Positions 42,424 through 51,135 are shown, counted from the first letter of the stretch. The stretch is 64,000 bases of DNA from Aequorivita vladivostokensis (GCF_000952855.1 NZ_JSVU01000002.1:62001-126000); one strand, 5' to 3'. Numbers and translations are program-made. Notes: generated from the sequence alone by a model not told the origin.

Positions 42424-43290
42424 ATGAAGAAGCTCCTTTTCCTATCAATCATATTCACTACTTATCTCACTTTCGCACAAACCAATACTGAAGTGTATGT
42501 TTTTGATATTCGTCCAGCTTATGAAGGGCTGGAATTGTTAAATATCCAAAACATTTCAAACAACAAAGGTTACAACAACCAACCTTCTTTCATCGCTAAT
42601 GAAACCCTTGTTTTTGCAGGAAACAATGAAGGTCAAACCGATATTGTAGAATATAGCCTGAATACCAAATCAAAAAAATGGTTCAATCAAAAAACCGATG
42701 GCGGCGAGTATTCTCCTCAAACATTTCCTACTATCAATGATGTTGCAGCCGTTCGACTTGACAAAAATGGTTTTCAAAGATTGTATAGGTATGATTCACA
42801 AACAGGAAAATCAACTGAATTAATCAAAGATTTACAAATAGCATATTTTGCTTTTTACAATGATGAAAAAATACTTGCAACAGTATTGGACAGCGACAAA
42901 ATGAATTTGGTGTTAATAGATTTGCAATCAAAAAAAACAGACACATTGTTTTATAATGCAGGACGTTCCCTTCAAAAAGTCCCAAAAACCAATTCAATGA
43001 GTTATTCCTTGATAAACGAGGAAGGAAATCTGGACCTTTACCTCTTGGATATGAATTCCTATGAAAACTTTTTCGTAACCCAATTGCCCATTGGCATTCA
43101 GGATTATGTTTGGATAAACGATACTCAAATTTTAGTTGGAAGCGGAAACAAACTCTATATGTACGATACGTTAGGTGAGTCGGAATGGACACGAGTTGCC
43201 TCCCTTGAGGATTATGGCTTAAAGAATATTACCCGTATGGCCATCAGCCCAAATGGCAAGAAGCTCGCTATAGTGACTGAATCTAAATAG
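42424..43290 (+). CDS. secreted TolB/PD40-like beta-propeller protein
   Basis: The ATG at 42424 gives 288 residues with signal peptide LLFLSIIFTTYLTFAQ. The mature chain has PD40/TolB-type strands (NKGYNNQPSFIANETLVFAGNNEGQTDIVEYSL, then ITRMAISPNGKKLAIVTE) and should form a small propeller. No catalytic domain follows, so it is a binding protein or an incomplete member of a family that often carries one. It stands directly before the M28 peptidase gene. Confidence 0.8.
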   Translation: MKKLLFLSIIFTTYLTFAQTNTEVYVFDIRPAYEGLELLNIQNISNNKGYNNQPSFIANETLVFAGNNEGQTDIVEYSLNTKSKKWFNQKTDGGEYSPQTFPTINDVAAVRLDKNGFQRLYRYDSQTGKSTELIKDLQIAYFAFYNDEKILATVLDSDKMNLVLIDLQSKKTDTLFYNAGRSLQKVPKTNSMSYSLINEEGNLDLYLLDMNSYENFFVTQLPIGIQDYVWINDTQILVGSGNKLYMYDTLGESEWTRVASLEDYGLKNITRMAISPNGKKLAIVTESK

Positions 43291-43367
43291 TTTCATTTTT
43301 ACATTCTCAAAAAGTTTTAGTAGGTTCTTCGTTCTTTTTGGTATTTTTAAACAAAATTACTTTCCCA

Positions 43368-44699
43368 ATGAAAAGTTTTGTTTCCTTCATTATAGTTTGT
43401 TTTACCTTTTCCTGTTTTTCACAGACCGATCAAAGAATTTACGACATAATAAACGCTGTTTCTTCTGAAAGGATTAAGGCAGATATCACCACGCTTGCAA
43501 ATTTCGGCACTCGAAATACTTTTAGTGATACAATTAGCAACACTCGCGGAATTGGTGCAGCAAGACGATGGATTAAAGGTGAATTTGAAGCTATTTCAAA
43601 AGATTGCAACAATTGCCTTGATGTCTTCTATCAAAAAGACTTTATAAAAGCCGAAGGGAACGACCGCGTTCCCCAAGATACTTGGATTGTAAACGTGGCT
43701 GCTGTTCAAAAAGGAACAAAATACCCCAACCGTTACATCATTATGAGTGGCGATATTGACTCCCGAAACAGCGACGGCAGCGATTTCACAAAAGATGCGC
43801 CCGGCGCCAACGACAACGCCAGCGGTATGGCCGGAGCTATTGAAGCCGTCCGTGTTCTTTCAAAACACAAGTTTGAAAGCAGTATTGTTTATTTAGGATT
43901 GAGCGGCGAAGAACAGGGGCTTTTCGGCGGAAAAGGCTTTGCAGAGTATGCAAAAGCACAAGGTTGGGAAATAATCGGCGTTTTAAATAACGATATGATC
44001 GGCAATATTGAAGGTGTAAATGGTGTAATCAGCAATCGCGATTTTAGGGTTTTCAGCGAGCCCGTTCCTCCCACCGAAACAGAACGCGAGCGACAAATGC
44101 GGCGCTTTTACGGTGGCGAGGTAGATGGTATTTCGCGCCAACTTGCCCGTTACGTTTTTAAGACTACGCAGACATATATGCCGGAAATGAACCCAATGAT
44201 GATTTATAGATTGGACCGTTTTGGTCGCGGCGGCCACCATCGTCCCTTTAACGATTTAGGCTGGGCCGGAATCCGTATTATGGAAGCCCACGAAAATTAC
44301 AATCAGCAGCACCAAGACATCCGCACTGAAAACGGAATAGAATACGGCGATAAACTGAAATTTGTAAACTTCGATTACGCCGCCAAGCTCACAGCCGTGA
44401 ACGCCATAAATCTGGCCAGTCTTGCGTGGGCGCCCCCTGCGCCAACAAACGTTGCCATTGGCGGCATTGTAGAGCCTTCCGCAAAGCTGAAATGGGATAA
44501 GGTAGATGGCGCAGTGGGTTATAAAATTTATTGGCGCGATACCACAAGTCCAACTTGGGACCACAGCCGATACGTAGGCGATGTTTCAGAATTTACCTTG
44601 GAAGGTATTGTGATTGACAACTATTTTTTCGGAGTAGCTTCCGTTGGAAAATATGGTTTTGAAAGCGTTGTTGTGTTTCCAAATTCAGTATTTAGATAG
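43368..44699 (+). CDS. secreted M28 family metallopeptidase
   Basis: The ATG at 43368 gives 443 residues with a signal peptide (FVSFIIVCFTFSCFSQ). The M28 zinc aminopeptidase core (about 95-340) shows metal-ligand regions GDIDSRNSDGSD, DAPGANDNASGMAG and LSGEEQGLFGG with the catalytic Glu pair. The C-terminal 85 residues (APPAPTNVAIGG and on) look like a fibronectin type III domain. It probably releases amino acids from extracellular peptides. A heptad array begins at the first base after its stop codon. Confidence 0.9.
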   Translation: MKSFVSFIIVCFTFSCFSQTDQRIYDIINAVSSERIKADITTLANFGTRNTFSDTISNTRGIGAARRWIKGEFEAISKDCNNCLDVFYQKDFIKAEGNDRVPQDTWIVNVAAVQKGTKYPNRYIIMSGDIDSRNSDGSDFTKDAPGANDNASGMAGAIEAVRVLSKHKFESSIVYLGLSGEEQGLFGGKGFAEYAKAQGWEIIGVLNNDMIGNIEGVNGVISNRDFRVFSEPVPPTETERERQMRRFYGGEVDGISRQLARYVFKTTQTYMPEMNPMMIYRLDRFGRGGHHRPFNDLGWAGIRIMEAHENYNQQHQDIRTENGIEYGDKLKFVNFDYAAKLTAVNAINLASLAWAPPAPTNVAIGGIVEPSAKLKWDKVDGAVGYKIYWRDTTSPTWDHSRYVGDVSEFTLEGIVIDNYFFGVASVGKYGFESVVVFPNSVFR

Positions 44700-44734
44700 A
44701 AATCTCAACAAGCAAATCTCAAATCACAAACCGT
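44700..44734. repeat. heptad array AAATCTC/AAATCAC x5, left of second four-helix-bundle gene
   Basis: Five 7-base units (AAATCTC, AACAAGC, AAATCTC, AAATCAC, AAACCGT) start at the first base after the M28 stop codon. Two of them are exact reverse complements of units in the array at 45136, on the other side of the gene. Confidence 0.85.
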
Positions 44735-44794
44735 AAAAAGGATTGAAAAAGTTTATTTATGGAAAAACCTTATGATTTGTAACTTAGAACCTTT

Positions 44795-45115
44795 TTGTTT
44801 GCAAAATCAGCTCGGAATTTAATCTATTCGCTTCAAAAAAGTATAGCAAACATTGAGGATGGCAAGCAGTTAATCCGGTCTTCAGGATCAGTTGCTGCCA
44901 ATTATATAGAATCCAATGAACATATAAGTGATAAAGATTTTGATTTTAGAATAAAAATATGCCGGAAGGAAGCAAAAGAATCGCTTCTTTGGTTAAAATT
45001 GTTACAAAATGAATTTAATAACCAACATTCTATTAAGTTGGTCGAATTAATAAATGAAGCGGATGAGTTAAAAAAGATTTTTTCCGCAATTGTAGAAAAA
45101 AGGAAATCAAGATAA
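44795..45115 (+). CDS. four helix bundle protein with N-terminus cut by stop codon (possible pseudogene)
   Basis: The 106 residues from TTG at 44795 contain the family block GKQLIRSSGSVAANYIESNEHISDKDFDFRIKICRKEAKES, typical of the second branch of 23S rRNA intervening-sequence-type proteins. The ancestral start is the ATG at 44759, in the same frame: it reads MEKPYDL, then TAA (44780-44782), then LRTFLFAKS. Family members read YDLEERTFxFA here from memory, so a conserved Glu codon has probably become TAA. The gene is either broken or restarted from TTG with about 12 residues lost. It is bracketed by reverse-complementary heptad arrays. Confidence 0.65.
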   Translation: MFAKSARNLIYSLQKSIANIEDGKQLIRSSGSVAANYIESNEHISDKDFDFRIKICRKEAKESLLWLKLLQNEFNNQHSIKLVELINEADELKKIFSAIVEKRKSR

Positions 45116-45135
45116 AAACAGGGATATCGTTATTC

Positions 45136-45192
45136 GTGATTTGAGATTTGTGATTTGTGATTTGTGTCCCGATAGCTATCGGGATGTGATTT
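45136..45192. repeat. heptad array GTGATTT type with inserted palindrome
   Basis: Four 7-base units (GTGATTT, GAGATTT, GTGATTT, GTGATTT) are followed by GTG, then by the palindrome at 45167-45184, then TGTGATTT. Units GTGATTT and GAGATTT are exact reverse complements of units in the array at 44700. The palindrome interrupts the run. Confidence 0.87.
45167..45184. repeat. palindrome TCCCGATAGCTATCGGGA inside heptad array
   Basis: A perfect 18-base palindrome lies within the GTGATTT array with GTG at both sides. It shares its TCCCGA ends with the palindrome in purL (29675) and resembles dispersed palindromes common in flavobacterial genomes. Confidence 0.85.
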
Positions 45193-45204
45193 AATAAAAT
45201 TATT

Positions 45205-46836
45205 ATGTTTAAAAAATTATTATTTATTTCAATCTGTTTTCTAGGGGTTACTTCAGTTTTTCCCCAAAAGAAGTTCACCCGCGCCGATACACTCATAGGA
45301 AGCATCACCCCCGAGCGTGCTTGGTGGGATGTTACCCATTACCATTTAAAGGTAAAGGTGAATCCCTCCGAAAAAACCATTGAGGGCAGCAATACCATTT
45401 CCTATAAAGTTTTGGAGCCAAAGGAGGTTATGCAGATTGACCTGCAAGCACCGATGAAGATTGATAAAATACTCCAAGACGGAAAAGAGATTTTTTATAC
45501 TTCCGAAGGAAATGCCCATTTTTTAAAACTTCAAAAAAAACAGAAAAAAGGGAAAGAAGAAAAAATAACGATTTATTTTTCTGGGAAACCTATAGAAGCC
45601 AAGCGCCCACCGTGGGACGGCGGTTTCACTTGGACCAAAGACAGCAATGGCAAGCCTTTTATTGCAACGAGCAACCAAGGAATCGGCTCCAGCGTTTGGT
45701 GGCCGTTGAAGGACCATCCTTCCGAAGAGCCCGATAATGGGGTTACCATTTCGGTAACAACTCCAAAGGATTTGATGGACATTAGCAACGGAAGATTAAT
45801 TAAAGTAATTGAAACCGATACTACAAAAACCTGGGTATGGCAAGTGGTAAACCCCATAAACGCTTATGGCGTGGACATCAATATTGGCGATTATGTACAT
45901 TGGGGCGAAAAGTACAAAGGCGAAAAAGGTCCGCTAGATATGGATTATTACGTACTTCGGGAAAATGAGGCGAAGGCGAAAGAGCAATTCAAACAGGCGC
46001 CGATGATGATGGAAGCTTTTGAGCACTGGTTTGGCCCCTATCCTTTTTACGAAGACGGCTACAAGCTGGTGGAAGCCCCATATTTGGGAATGGAGCACCA
46101 AAGCAGCGTGACTTACGGCAACAATTTTGAAAATGGCTATTTGGGCCGCGACCTCTCCGGCACGGGCTGGGGCCTGAAGTTCGATTTTATAATCATACAC
46201 GAAAGCGGGCACGAATGGTTTGCAAACAACATCACCAATAAGGATGTGGCCGATATGTGGATCCACGAAGGATTTACGGCCTATTCAGAAAATTTGTACC
46301 TGGATTATTTCTTCGGAAAAATAGCTTCCTCGGAGTATGTACTGGGTACCCGAAATAATATTTCAAACGATCGCCCAATCATCGGGGTTTACAATGTTGA
46401 CAATTCCGGCAGCGGTGATATGTACTACAAAGGCGCAAACATTCTGCATACCGTAAGGCAACTTATTGAAAATGACGAAAAATGGCGAAGTATCTTGCGT
46501 GGTTTGAATAAACAGTTCTACCACCAAACCGTTACTTCCAGGCAAATCGAGGAATATATTTCAAAAGAAAGCGGTATTGATCTCACAGCATTTTGGAACC
46601 AATATTTACGGACAACTAAAATTCCAAAAGTGGAATACAGTATTAAAGGAAATGATTTAAAATTTCGGTACGCCAACACAGTTGAAAATTTCGACGTGCC
46701 CGTAATAGCGATAGTCAACGACAAAGAGGAATGGATTTTTCCCACTTCGGAATGGAAAACGAAAACATTTGCGCAACCTATTGAAACCTTTCAAATCAAA
46801 AAAGATTTTTATGTAAATTCTGAAAATCTTAAATAA
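45205..46836 (+). CDS. secreted M1 family metallopeptidase
   Basis: The 543-residue protein has a signal peptide (LLFISICFLGVTSVFPQ) and an M1 aminopeptidase core. The zinc site is HESGH (His332, Glu333, His336) with Glu355 in WIHEGF, spaced as in the family; the substrate motif before it is LGMEHQSSVTYGN, a variant of GxMEN in which the Asn is replaced by His. This variation is usual in the secreted Bacteroidota branch. It removes N-terminal residues from peptides, probably in the periplasm. Confidence 0.93.
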   Translation: MFKKLLFISICFLGVTSVFPQKKFTRADTLIGSITPERAWWDVTHYHLKVKVNPSEKTIEGSNTISYKVLEPKEVMQIDLQAPMKIDKILQDGKEIFYTSEGNAHFLKLQKKQKKGKEEKITIYFSGKPIEAKRPPWDGGFTWTKDSNGKPFIATSNQGIGSSVWWPLKDHPSEEPDNGVTISVTTPKDLMDISNGRLIKVIETDTTKTWVWQVVNPINAYGVDINIGDYVHWGEKYKGEKGPLDMDYYVLRENEAKAKEQFKQAPMMMEAFEHWFGPYPFYEDGYKLVEAPYLGMEHQSSVTYGNNFENGYLGRDLSGTGWGLKFDFIIIHESGHEWFANNITNKDVADMWIHEGFTAYSENLYLDYFFGKIASSEYVLGTRNNISNDRPIIGVYNVDNSGSGDMYYKGANILHTVRQLIENDEKWRSILRGLNKQFYHQTVTSRQIEEYISKESGIDLTAFWNQYLRTTKIPKVEYSIKGNDLKFRYANTVENFDVPVIAIVNDKEEWIFPTSEWKTKTFAQPIETFQIKKDFYVNSENLK

Positions 46837-46865
46837 TAATTATTACCCCGTTTAATTAAAAAAAA

Positions 46866-49800
46866 ATGAAGAAATTATTCCCCACGCTCCTACTATGTGC
46901 TCTTAGCTTAACACTTACGGCACAGAAGAAAAATAAAAAAGAAAAGGAAAAAGAAGACCCAAAGTGGGAAGTTGCCAATCCCGGAAAGGATTTCAATTAT
47001 AAAACCCATTCCTTTACTACAGATGAAGGCACTTGGATGAACCTGGACGTAAGTCCCGATGGCAAAACCATTGTTTTTGATATGCTTGGCGATATTTATA
47101 CCGTGCCCATTTCGGGAGGAACTGCCAAAGCAATCAGAACGGGCATTCCTTTTGAAATCCAACCTAGATTCAGCCCCGACGGCACAAAAATTTCGTTTAC
47201 CAGCGATGCTGGCGGCGGCGATAATATTTGGGTAATGAACGCCGATGGAAGCGATGCAAAACAAGTTACCAAGGAAGATTTTCGCCTGTTGAACAATGCC
47301 GTGTGGAGTGCGGACGGCAATTATTTAATTGCGCGTAAACATTTCACCTCGGGCAGAAGTCTGGGCGCAGGCGAAATGTGGCAATACCACAAATCGGGCG
47401 GGACGGGTTTACAGCTCACAAAACGAAAAAACGACCAGCAGGACGTAAACGAACCTTTTGTTTCCCCCGACGGAAAATATCTTTATTACAGTGAGGATAT
47501 GTATCCGGGCGGCTTTTTTCAATACAACAAAGATCCAAACGATCAAATTTATGTGATAAAACGTTACGAGTTTGAAACTGGAAAAACCGAAACTATTACG
47601 GGCGGACCGGGCGGTGCCGCGAGACCGACAATTTCACGCGATGGAAAGAAATTAGCATTCGTTAAAAGGGTACGCACAAAAAGCGTGCTTTATATCCACG
47701 ATTTGGAAACTGGCCAAGAATGGCCCATTTACGATAAACTGAACAAAGACCAACAGGAAGCTTGGGCGCTTTTTGGCGTTTATCCAAATTTTAGTTGGAT
47801 GCCAAACAACAAAGAAATCGTTTTTTGGAGTGGTGGAAAAATCAACAAAATTGATGTGAATTTCCTGGCAGTGAACAATATTCCCTTTACGGCAAACGTA
47901 AAGATAGATTTGGCTGAAACGGTACATTTCAACAATAAAATTGAGACCGAAACTTTCACGCCAAAAATGATTCGCCACGCCGTTACCTCGCCAAATGGGG
48001 AATATATCGTCTTCAGTGCCTTGGGACATTTATATAAGAAATCCTTGCCCAATGGCGAACCGCAACGATTGACGAACAGTACTGATTTTGAATTTGAGCC
48101 TGCCTTCTCCCCCAACGGTTCCGAAATAGTATATGTTACTTGGAACGATTTGGAAAAAGGCGCTATCCGTAAAATTGGCGCAAATGGCGGAACTTCCGTA
48201 AAACTTACCGCTGAAAAAGGTATTTACAGAACCCCTTCCTACTCGCAAAATGGCGCATTTATTACCTTCAAAAAAGAAAAAGGAAACACCGACCAAGGTT
48301 TTACTTTTACGAAAAATGATGGCATTTATGTAATGAATTCCGATGGAAGCAATGAAAAATTTGTAGTCGATAAAGGAGAATACCCTATGTTCAGCAATGA
48401 CGGAAAACGGATTTTTCTGCAGACCGGCGGAACCTATTTTGGAGATATTGAGAAAAAACTCATCAGTGTTAACCTTTCGGGAAATGATGAGAAAACCCAC
48501 GTTACTTCAAAATATGCAAATAGATTGATTCCCAGCCCCGATAACGAATGGATTGCCTTTACAAATCTTCATAAATTGTTTGTGGCACCTTTGGTACTGA
48601 ACGGACAGACTGTTGACTTGGACGACAAAACCAAGGCCCTGCCCGTTTCGCAACTTGCGAAGGATGCTGGTATAAACATTCATTGGTCGCCGAACAGCCA
48701 AAAAGTGATGTGGACCTTGGGCGATGAATATTTCAGTAACGAATTGAAGAACAGGTTTACGTTTTTAAAAGGCTCTCCGGAAGAAGTGCCGGAAATAACT
48801 TTAACCGGAACAAAAATCGGACTCCAAGCCTCGGTGGATAAACCCAGGGGAAGGATTGCCTTCACCAATGCCCGAATTATTACGATGGAAAACGATGAAG
48901 TTATTGAAAATGGAACTATCGTAATTAACGGAAATAAAATAGAATCCATTGGCGCAACCGATAGAGTTTCCGTTCCCTCTGGCACAAAAGTTTACTCTTC
49001 AGAAGGAAAAACCATCATGCCCGGCATGGTTGATGCGCATGCCCACGTGGGCGCTTTCCGCTATGGTTTGCCCACGCAGCAATATTGGCCTTTTATGGCA
49101 AATTTGGCTTTCGGAGTAACCACTTCGCACGATCCTTCGGCAAATACAGAAACGGTATTTACCCTTTCTGAACTTCAAAAAAGCGGACAATTGGTGGGGC
49201 CTCGGTTGTTTTCAACAGGCTTCATTCTCTATGGCGCCGATGGCGATTTTAAGGCAGTTATCAACAGCTTGGAAGATGCCCGCAGCAGTATTCGCCGTAC
49301 CAAAGCCTTTGGGGCAAAAAGCGTAAAAAGCTATAACCAGCCCCGCCGCGACCAGCGTCAACAAGTATTGCAGGCAGCCCGCGAGATGGGTATAAATGTG
49401 GTGCCAGAAGGTGGTTCCACTTTTTATCACAATATAACTCAGGTTATTGATGGCCACACAGGGGTTGAGCATAACATTCCGGTGGCGCCCGTTTATAAGG
49501 ATATTCTTGAAATTTGGGGCAAGAGCGGTTCCGGCTACACGCCAACCCTGATTGTAAATTACGGCGGAATGAACGGTGAGTTCTACTATTACGAGCGCGA
49601 CAATGTTTGGGAAAATGAAAAATTGTTAACCTTTATGCCACGTAGCATAGTGGACAGCCGATCGCGCCACAGAATTAAATCACCCCAAGACGAATATGAA
49701 AATGGCCACATTTTGGTTTCCGAAACTGCAAAAAATTTGAGTGATGCAGGTGTAAAAGTGAATATGGGAGCGCACGGACAATTGCAGGGTCTCGGCGCAC

Positions 49801-50159
49801 ATTGGGAAACTTGGATGCTACAACAAGGTGGGATGACCAATTTGGAAGCCTTGAAAGCGGCTACGATTAATTCTGCGGAATACATTGGCGCAGGAGAAGA
49901 TATTGGATCACTAAAAGTTGGAAAACTCGCCGATTTAATCGTAATGGACAAAAACCCCTTGGAAAATATCGAAAACACCGAATCCATAAAAATGGTAATG
50001 GTAAACGGTAGATTATACAATGCGGAAACCATGAACGAAATTGGTAACAACCCAAAAGAACGCCTTCCCTTTTTCTGGGAGATGGACAAATACAACCAAG
50101 CTTTCCCTTGGCATCAAGAAACCCACGGGTTTATGGATGGTGGATGCAGTTGTCATTAA
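46866..50159 (+). CDS. amidohydrolase with N-terminal TolB-type beta-propeller
   Basis: This 1097-residue secreted protein (signal LLLCALSLTLTAQ) begins with a long PD40/TolB propeller region (about 35-650, repeats such as PRFSPDGTKISFTSDAGG) and ends with an amidohydrolase metal-dependent barrel (about 665-1075) with MPGMVDAHAHVG (His725, His727) and later GHTGVEHN and the LKVGKLADLIVMDKNPL signature. A short C-terminal tail ends in CSCH, which could bind metal. The combination suggests binding of a polymer or peptide and hydrolysis of a cyclic amide or dipeptide. Substrate unknown. Confidence 0.9.
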   Translation: MKKLFPTLLLCALSLTLTAQKKNKKEKEKEDPKWEVANPGKDFNYKTHSFTTDEGTWMNLDVSPDGKTIVFDMLGDIYTVPISGGTAKAIRTGIPFEIQPRFSPDGTKISFTSDAGGGDNIWVMNADGSDAKQVTKEDFRLLNNAVWSADGNYLIARKHFTSGRSLGAGEMWQYHKSGGTGLQLTKRKNDQQDVNEPFVSPDGKYLYYSEDMYPGGFFQYNKDPNDQIYVIKRYEFETGKTETITGGPGGAARPTISRDGKKLAFVKRVRTKSVLYIHDLETGQEWPIYDKLNKDQQEAWALFGVYPNFSWMPNNKEIVFWSGGKINKIDVNFLAVNNIPFTANVKIDLAETVHFNNKIETETFTPKMIRHAVTSPNGEYIVFSALGHLYKKSLPNGEPQRLTNSTDFEFEPAFSPNGSEIVYVTWNDLEKGAIRKIGANGGTSVKLTAEKGIYRTPSYSQNGAFITFKKEKGNTDQGFTFTKNDGIYVMNSDGSNEKFVVDKGEYPMFSNDGKRIFLQTGGTYFGDIEKKLISVNLSGNDEKTHVTSKYANRLIPSPDNEWIAFTNLHKLFVAPLVLNGQTVDLDDKTKALPVSQLAKDAGINIHWSPNSQKVMWTLGDEYFSNELKNRFTFLKGSPEEVPEITLTGTKIGLQASVDKPRGRIAFTNARIITMENDEVIENGTIVINGNKIESIGATDRVSVPSGTKVYSSEGKTIMPGMVDAHAHVGAFRYGLPTQQYWPFMANLAFGVTTSHDPSANTETVFTLSELQKSGQLVGPRLFSTGFILYGADGDFKAVINSLEDARSSIRRTKAFGAKSVKSYNQPRRDQRQQVLQAAREMGINVVPEGGSTFYHNITQVIDGHTGVEHNIPVAPVYKDILEIWGKSGSGYTPTLIVNYGGMNGEFYYYERDNVWENEKLLTFMPRSIVDSRSRHRIKSPQDEYENGHILVSETAKNLSDAGVKVNMGAHGQLQGLGAHWETWMLQQGGMTNLEALKAATINSAEYIGAGEDIGSLKVGKLADLIVMDKNPLENIENTESIKMVMVNGRLYNAETMNEIGNNPKERLPFFWEMDKYNQAFPWHQETHGFMDGGCSCH

Positions 50160-50176
50160 TTATAAATTAAAAAAAA

Positions 50177-50485
50177 ATGTATAGAGCCTATTGGCATTTT
50201 TATAAATCCATCTTCCCATTTATTGTAGCATTCTCAATTTTAAGTATCTTGTATCTCGGGATACTGTGGGGTTTTGTGCTATTTATAACTGGGGGTTTGA
50301 TAATTGGTTTTATAGGCTTCCGAACATTTTATAACGAACAATTCTATTTTTATTTCAACCTAGGAATTACAAAATGGCAGCTTTTAAAAGTTTCATTCCT
50401 AATCAATTTATTAATAGGAGTTCCTTCTTTCGCGATGATGTTATTAATCTTAAGTTTTTTTCTTGGAAGTTTTACAATTACTTAG
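50177..50485 (+). CDS. small membrane protein, probable partner of the ABC ATPase
   Basis: The 102-residue protein has three hydrophobic segments (about 12-32, 33-50 and 72-98) and a conserved-looking middle piece FYFYFNLGITKWQLLKVSF, which recalls the segments before coupling helices in small ABC permease-like proteins of Bacteroidota. The following ATPase gene overlaps its end by 23 bases, which implies coupled translation. With three spans it is far smaller than a usual permease, so it would have to form oligomers. Function inferred only. Confidence 0.75.
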   Translation: MYRAYWHFYKSIFPFIVAFSILSILYLGILWGFVLFITGGLIIGFIGFRTFYNEQFYFYFNLGITKWQLLKVSFLINLLIGVPSFAMMLLILSFFLGSFTIT

Positions 50486-51134
50486 CGCAACCATACGTTT
50501 TGGAAAAAAAGAAGTCCTGAAGAAAATTTCTTTTACGGTCGAAACTGGTGAAATTTTAGGAGTTTTCGGAAGAAATGGATGCGGAAAATCTACTTTGCTA
50601 AAAATGATATTCGGCAGCCTAAAGAAAGGCTCTGTCAATATTTCAATGAACGGTAAGACTTTCAATGTTCACGAAAATATTTCCTCAGAACGCATCGCTT
50701 ACTTACCCCAACATTCCTTTGTGCCAAGAAATTTAAAGGTTCGGGATCTCATCCCTCTCTATTTCTTAGAAGAACAAAAACAGGACGTCATTTTTTACGA
50801 TACCTTGATTTCAAAAATTACTGCTAATAAAGTTAGGGATTTGTCGTTGGGACAAGTTCGCTATTTGGAAGTTTTATTAGTGGGAAATTTAAACCACGAT
50901 TTTTTGATGCTTGATGAACCTTTCTCTATGATTGAACCTTTGTACAAAATCGAAATTAAAAAACTCTTGAATAAGCTCAAATTTGAAAAAGGAATAATTA
51001 TAACTGATCACTACTATCAAGACGTTTTAGACATCAGCTCGCAAAATTTACTCATTGAAAATGGGGTCAGTATTCCTATTAAAGGCAAAGAGGATTTAAA
51101 GCGTTTGCATTATCTCAGTAAAAACTCAATATAA
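50463..51134 (+). CDS. ABC transporter ATP-binding protein
   Basis: The 223-residue ATPase has Walker A GRNGCGKST, Q-loop YLPQH, signature LSLGQVRYLE (variant of LSGGQ), Walker B FLMLDEPF and switch histidine ITDHYY. The likely start is TTG at 50463, because an in-frame stop lies at 50451-50453 and the next start codons fall inside the conserved N-terminal strand. It overlaps the small membrane protein gene. No other permease gene is near. Possible roles are export of a small lipid or peptide. The signature loop with Leu-Gly-Gln is altered from the canonical sequence. Confidence 0.87.
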   Translation: MEVLQLLSATIRFGKKEVLKKISFTVETGEILGVFGRNGCGKSTLLKMIFGSLKKGSVNISMNGKTFNVHENISSERIAYLPQHSFVPRNLKVRDLIPLYFLEEQKQDVIFYDTLISKITANKVRDLSLGQVRYLEVLLVGNLNHDFLMLDEPFSMIEPLYKIEIKKLLNKLKFEKGIIITDHYYQDVLDISSQNLLIENGVSIPIKGKEDLKRLHYLSKNSI

Positions 51135-51135
51135 A

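Noticed and set aside
46866-51134. Biosynthetic gene cluster for a peptide product
   Set aside because: Peptidases, an amidohydrolase and an ABC ATPase are neighbours, but there is no precursor peptide, synthetase or modifying enzyme.
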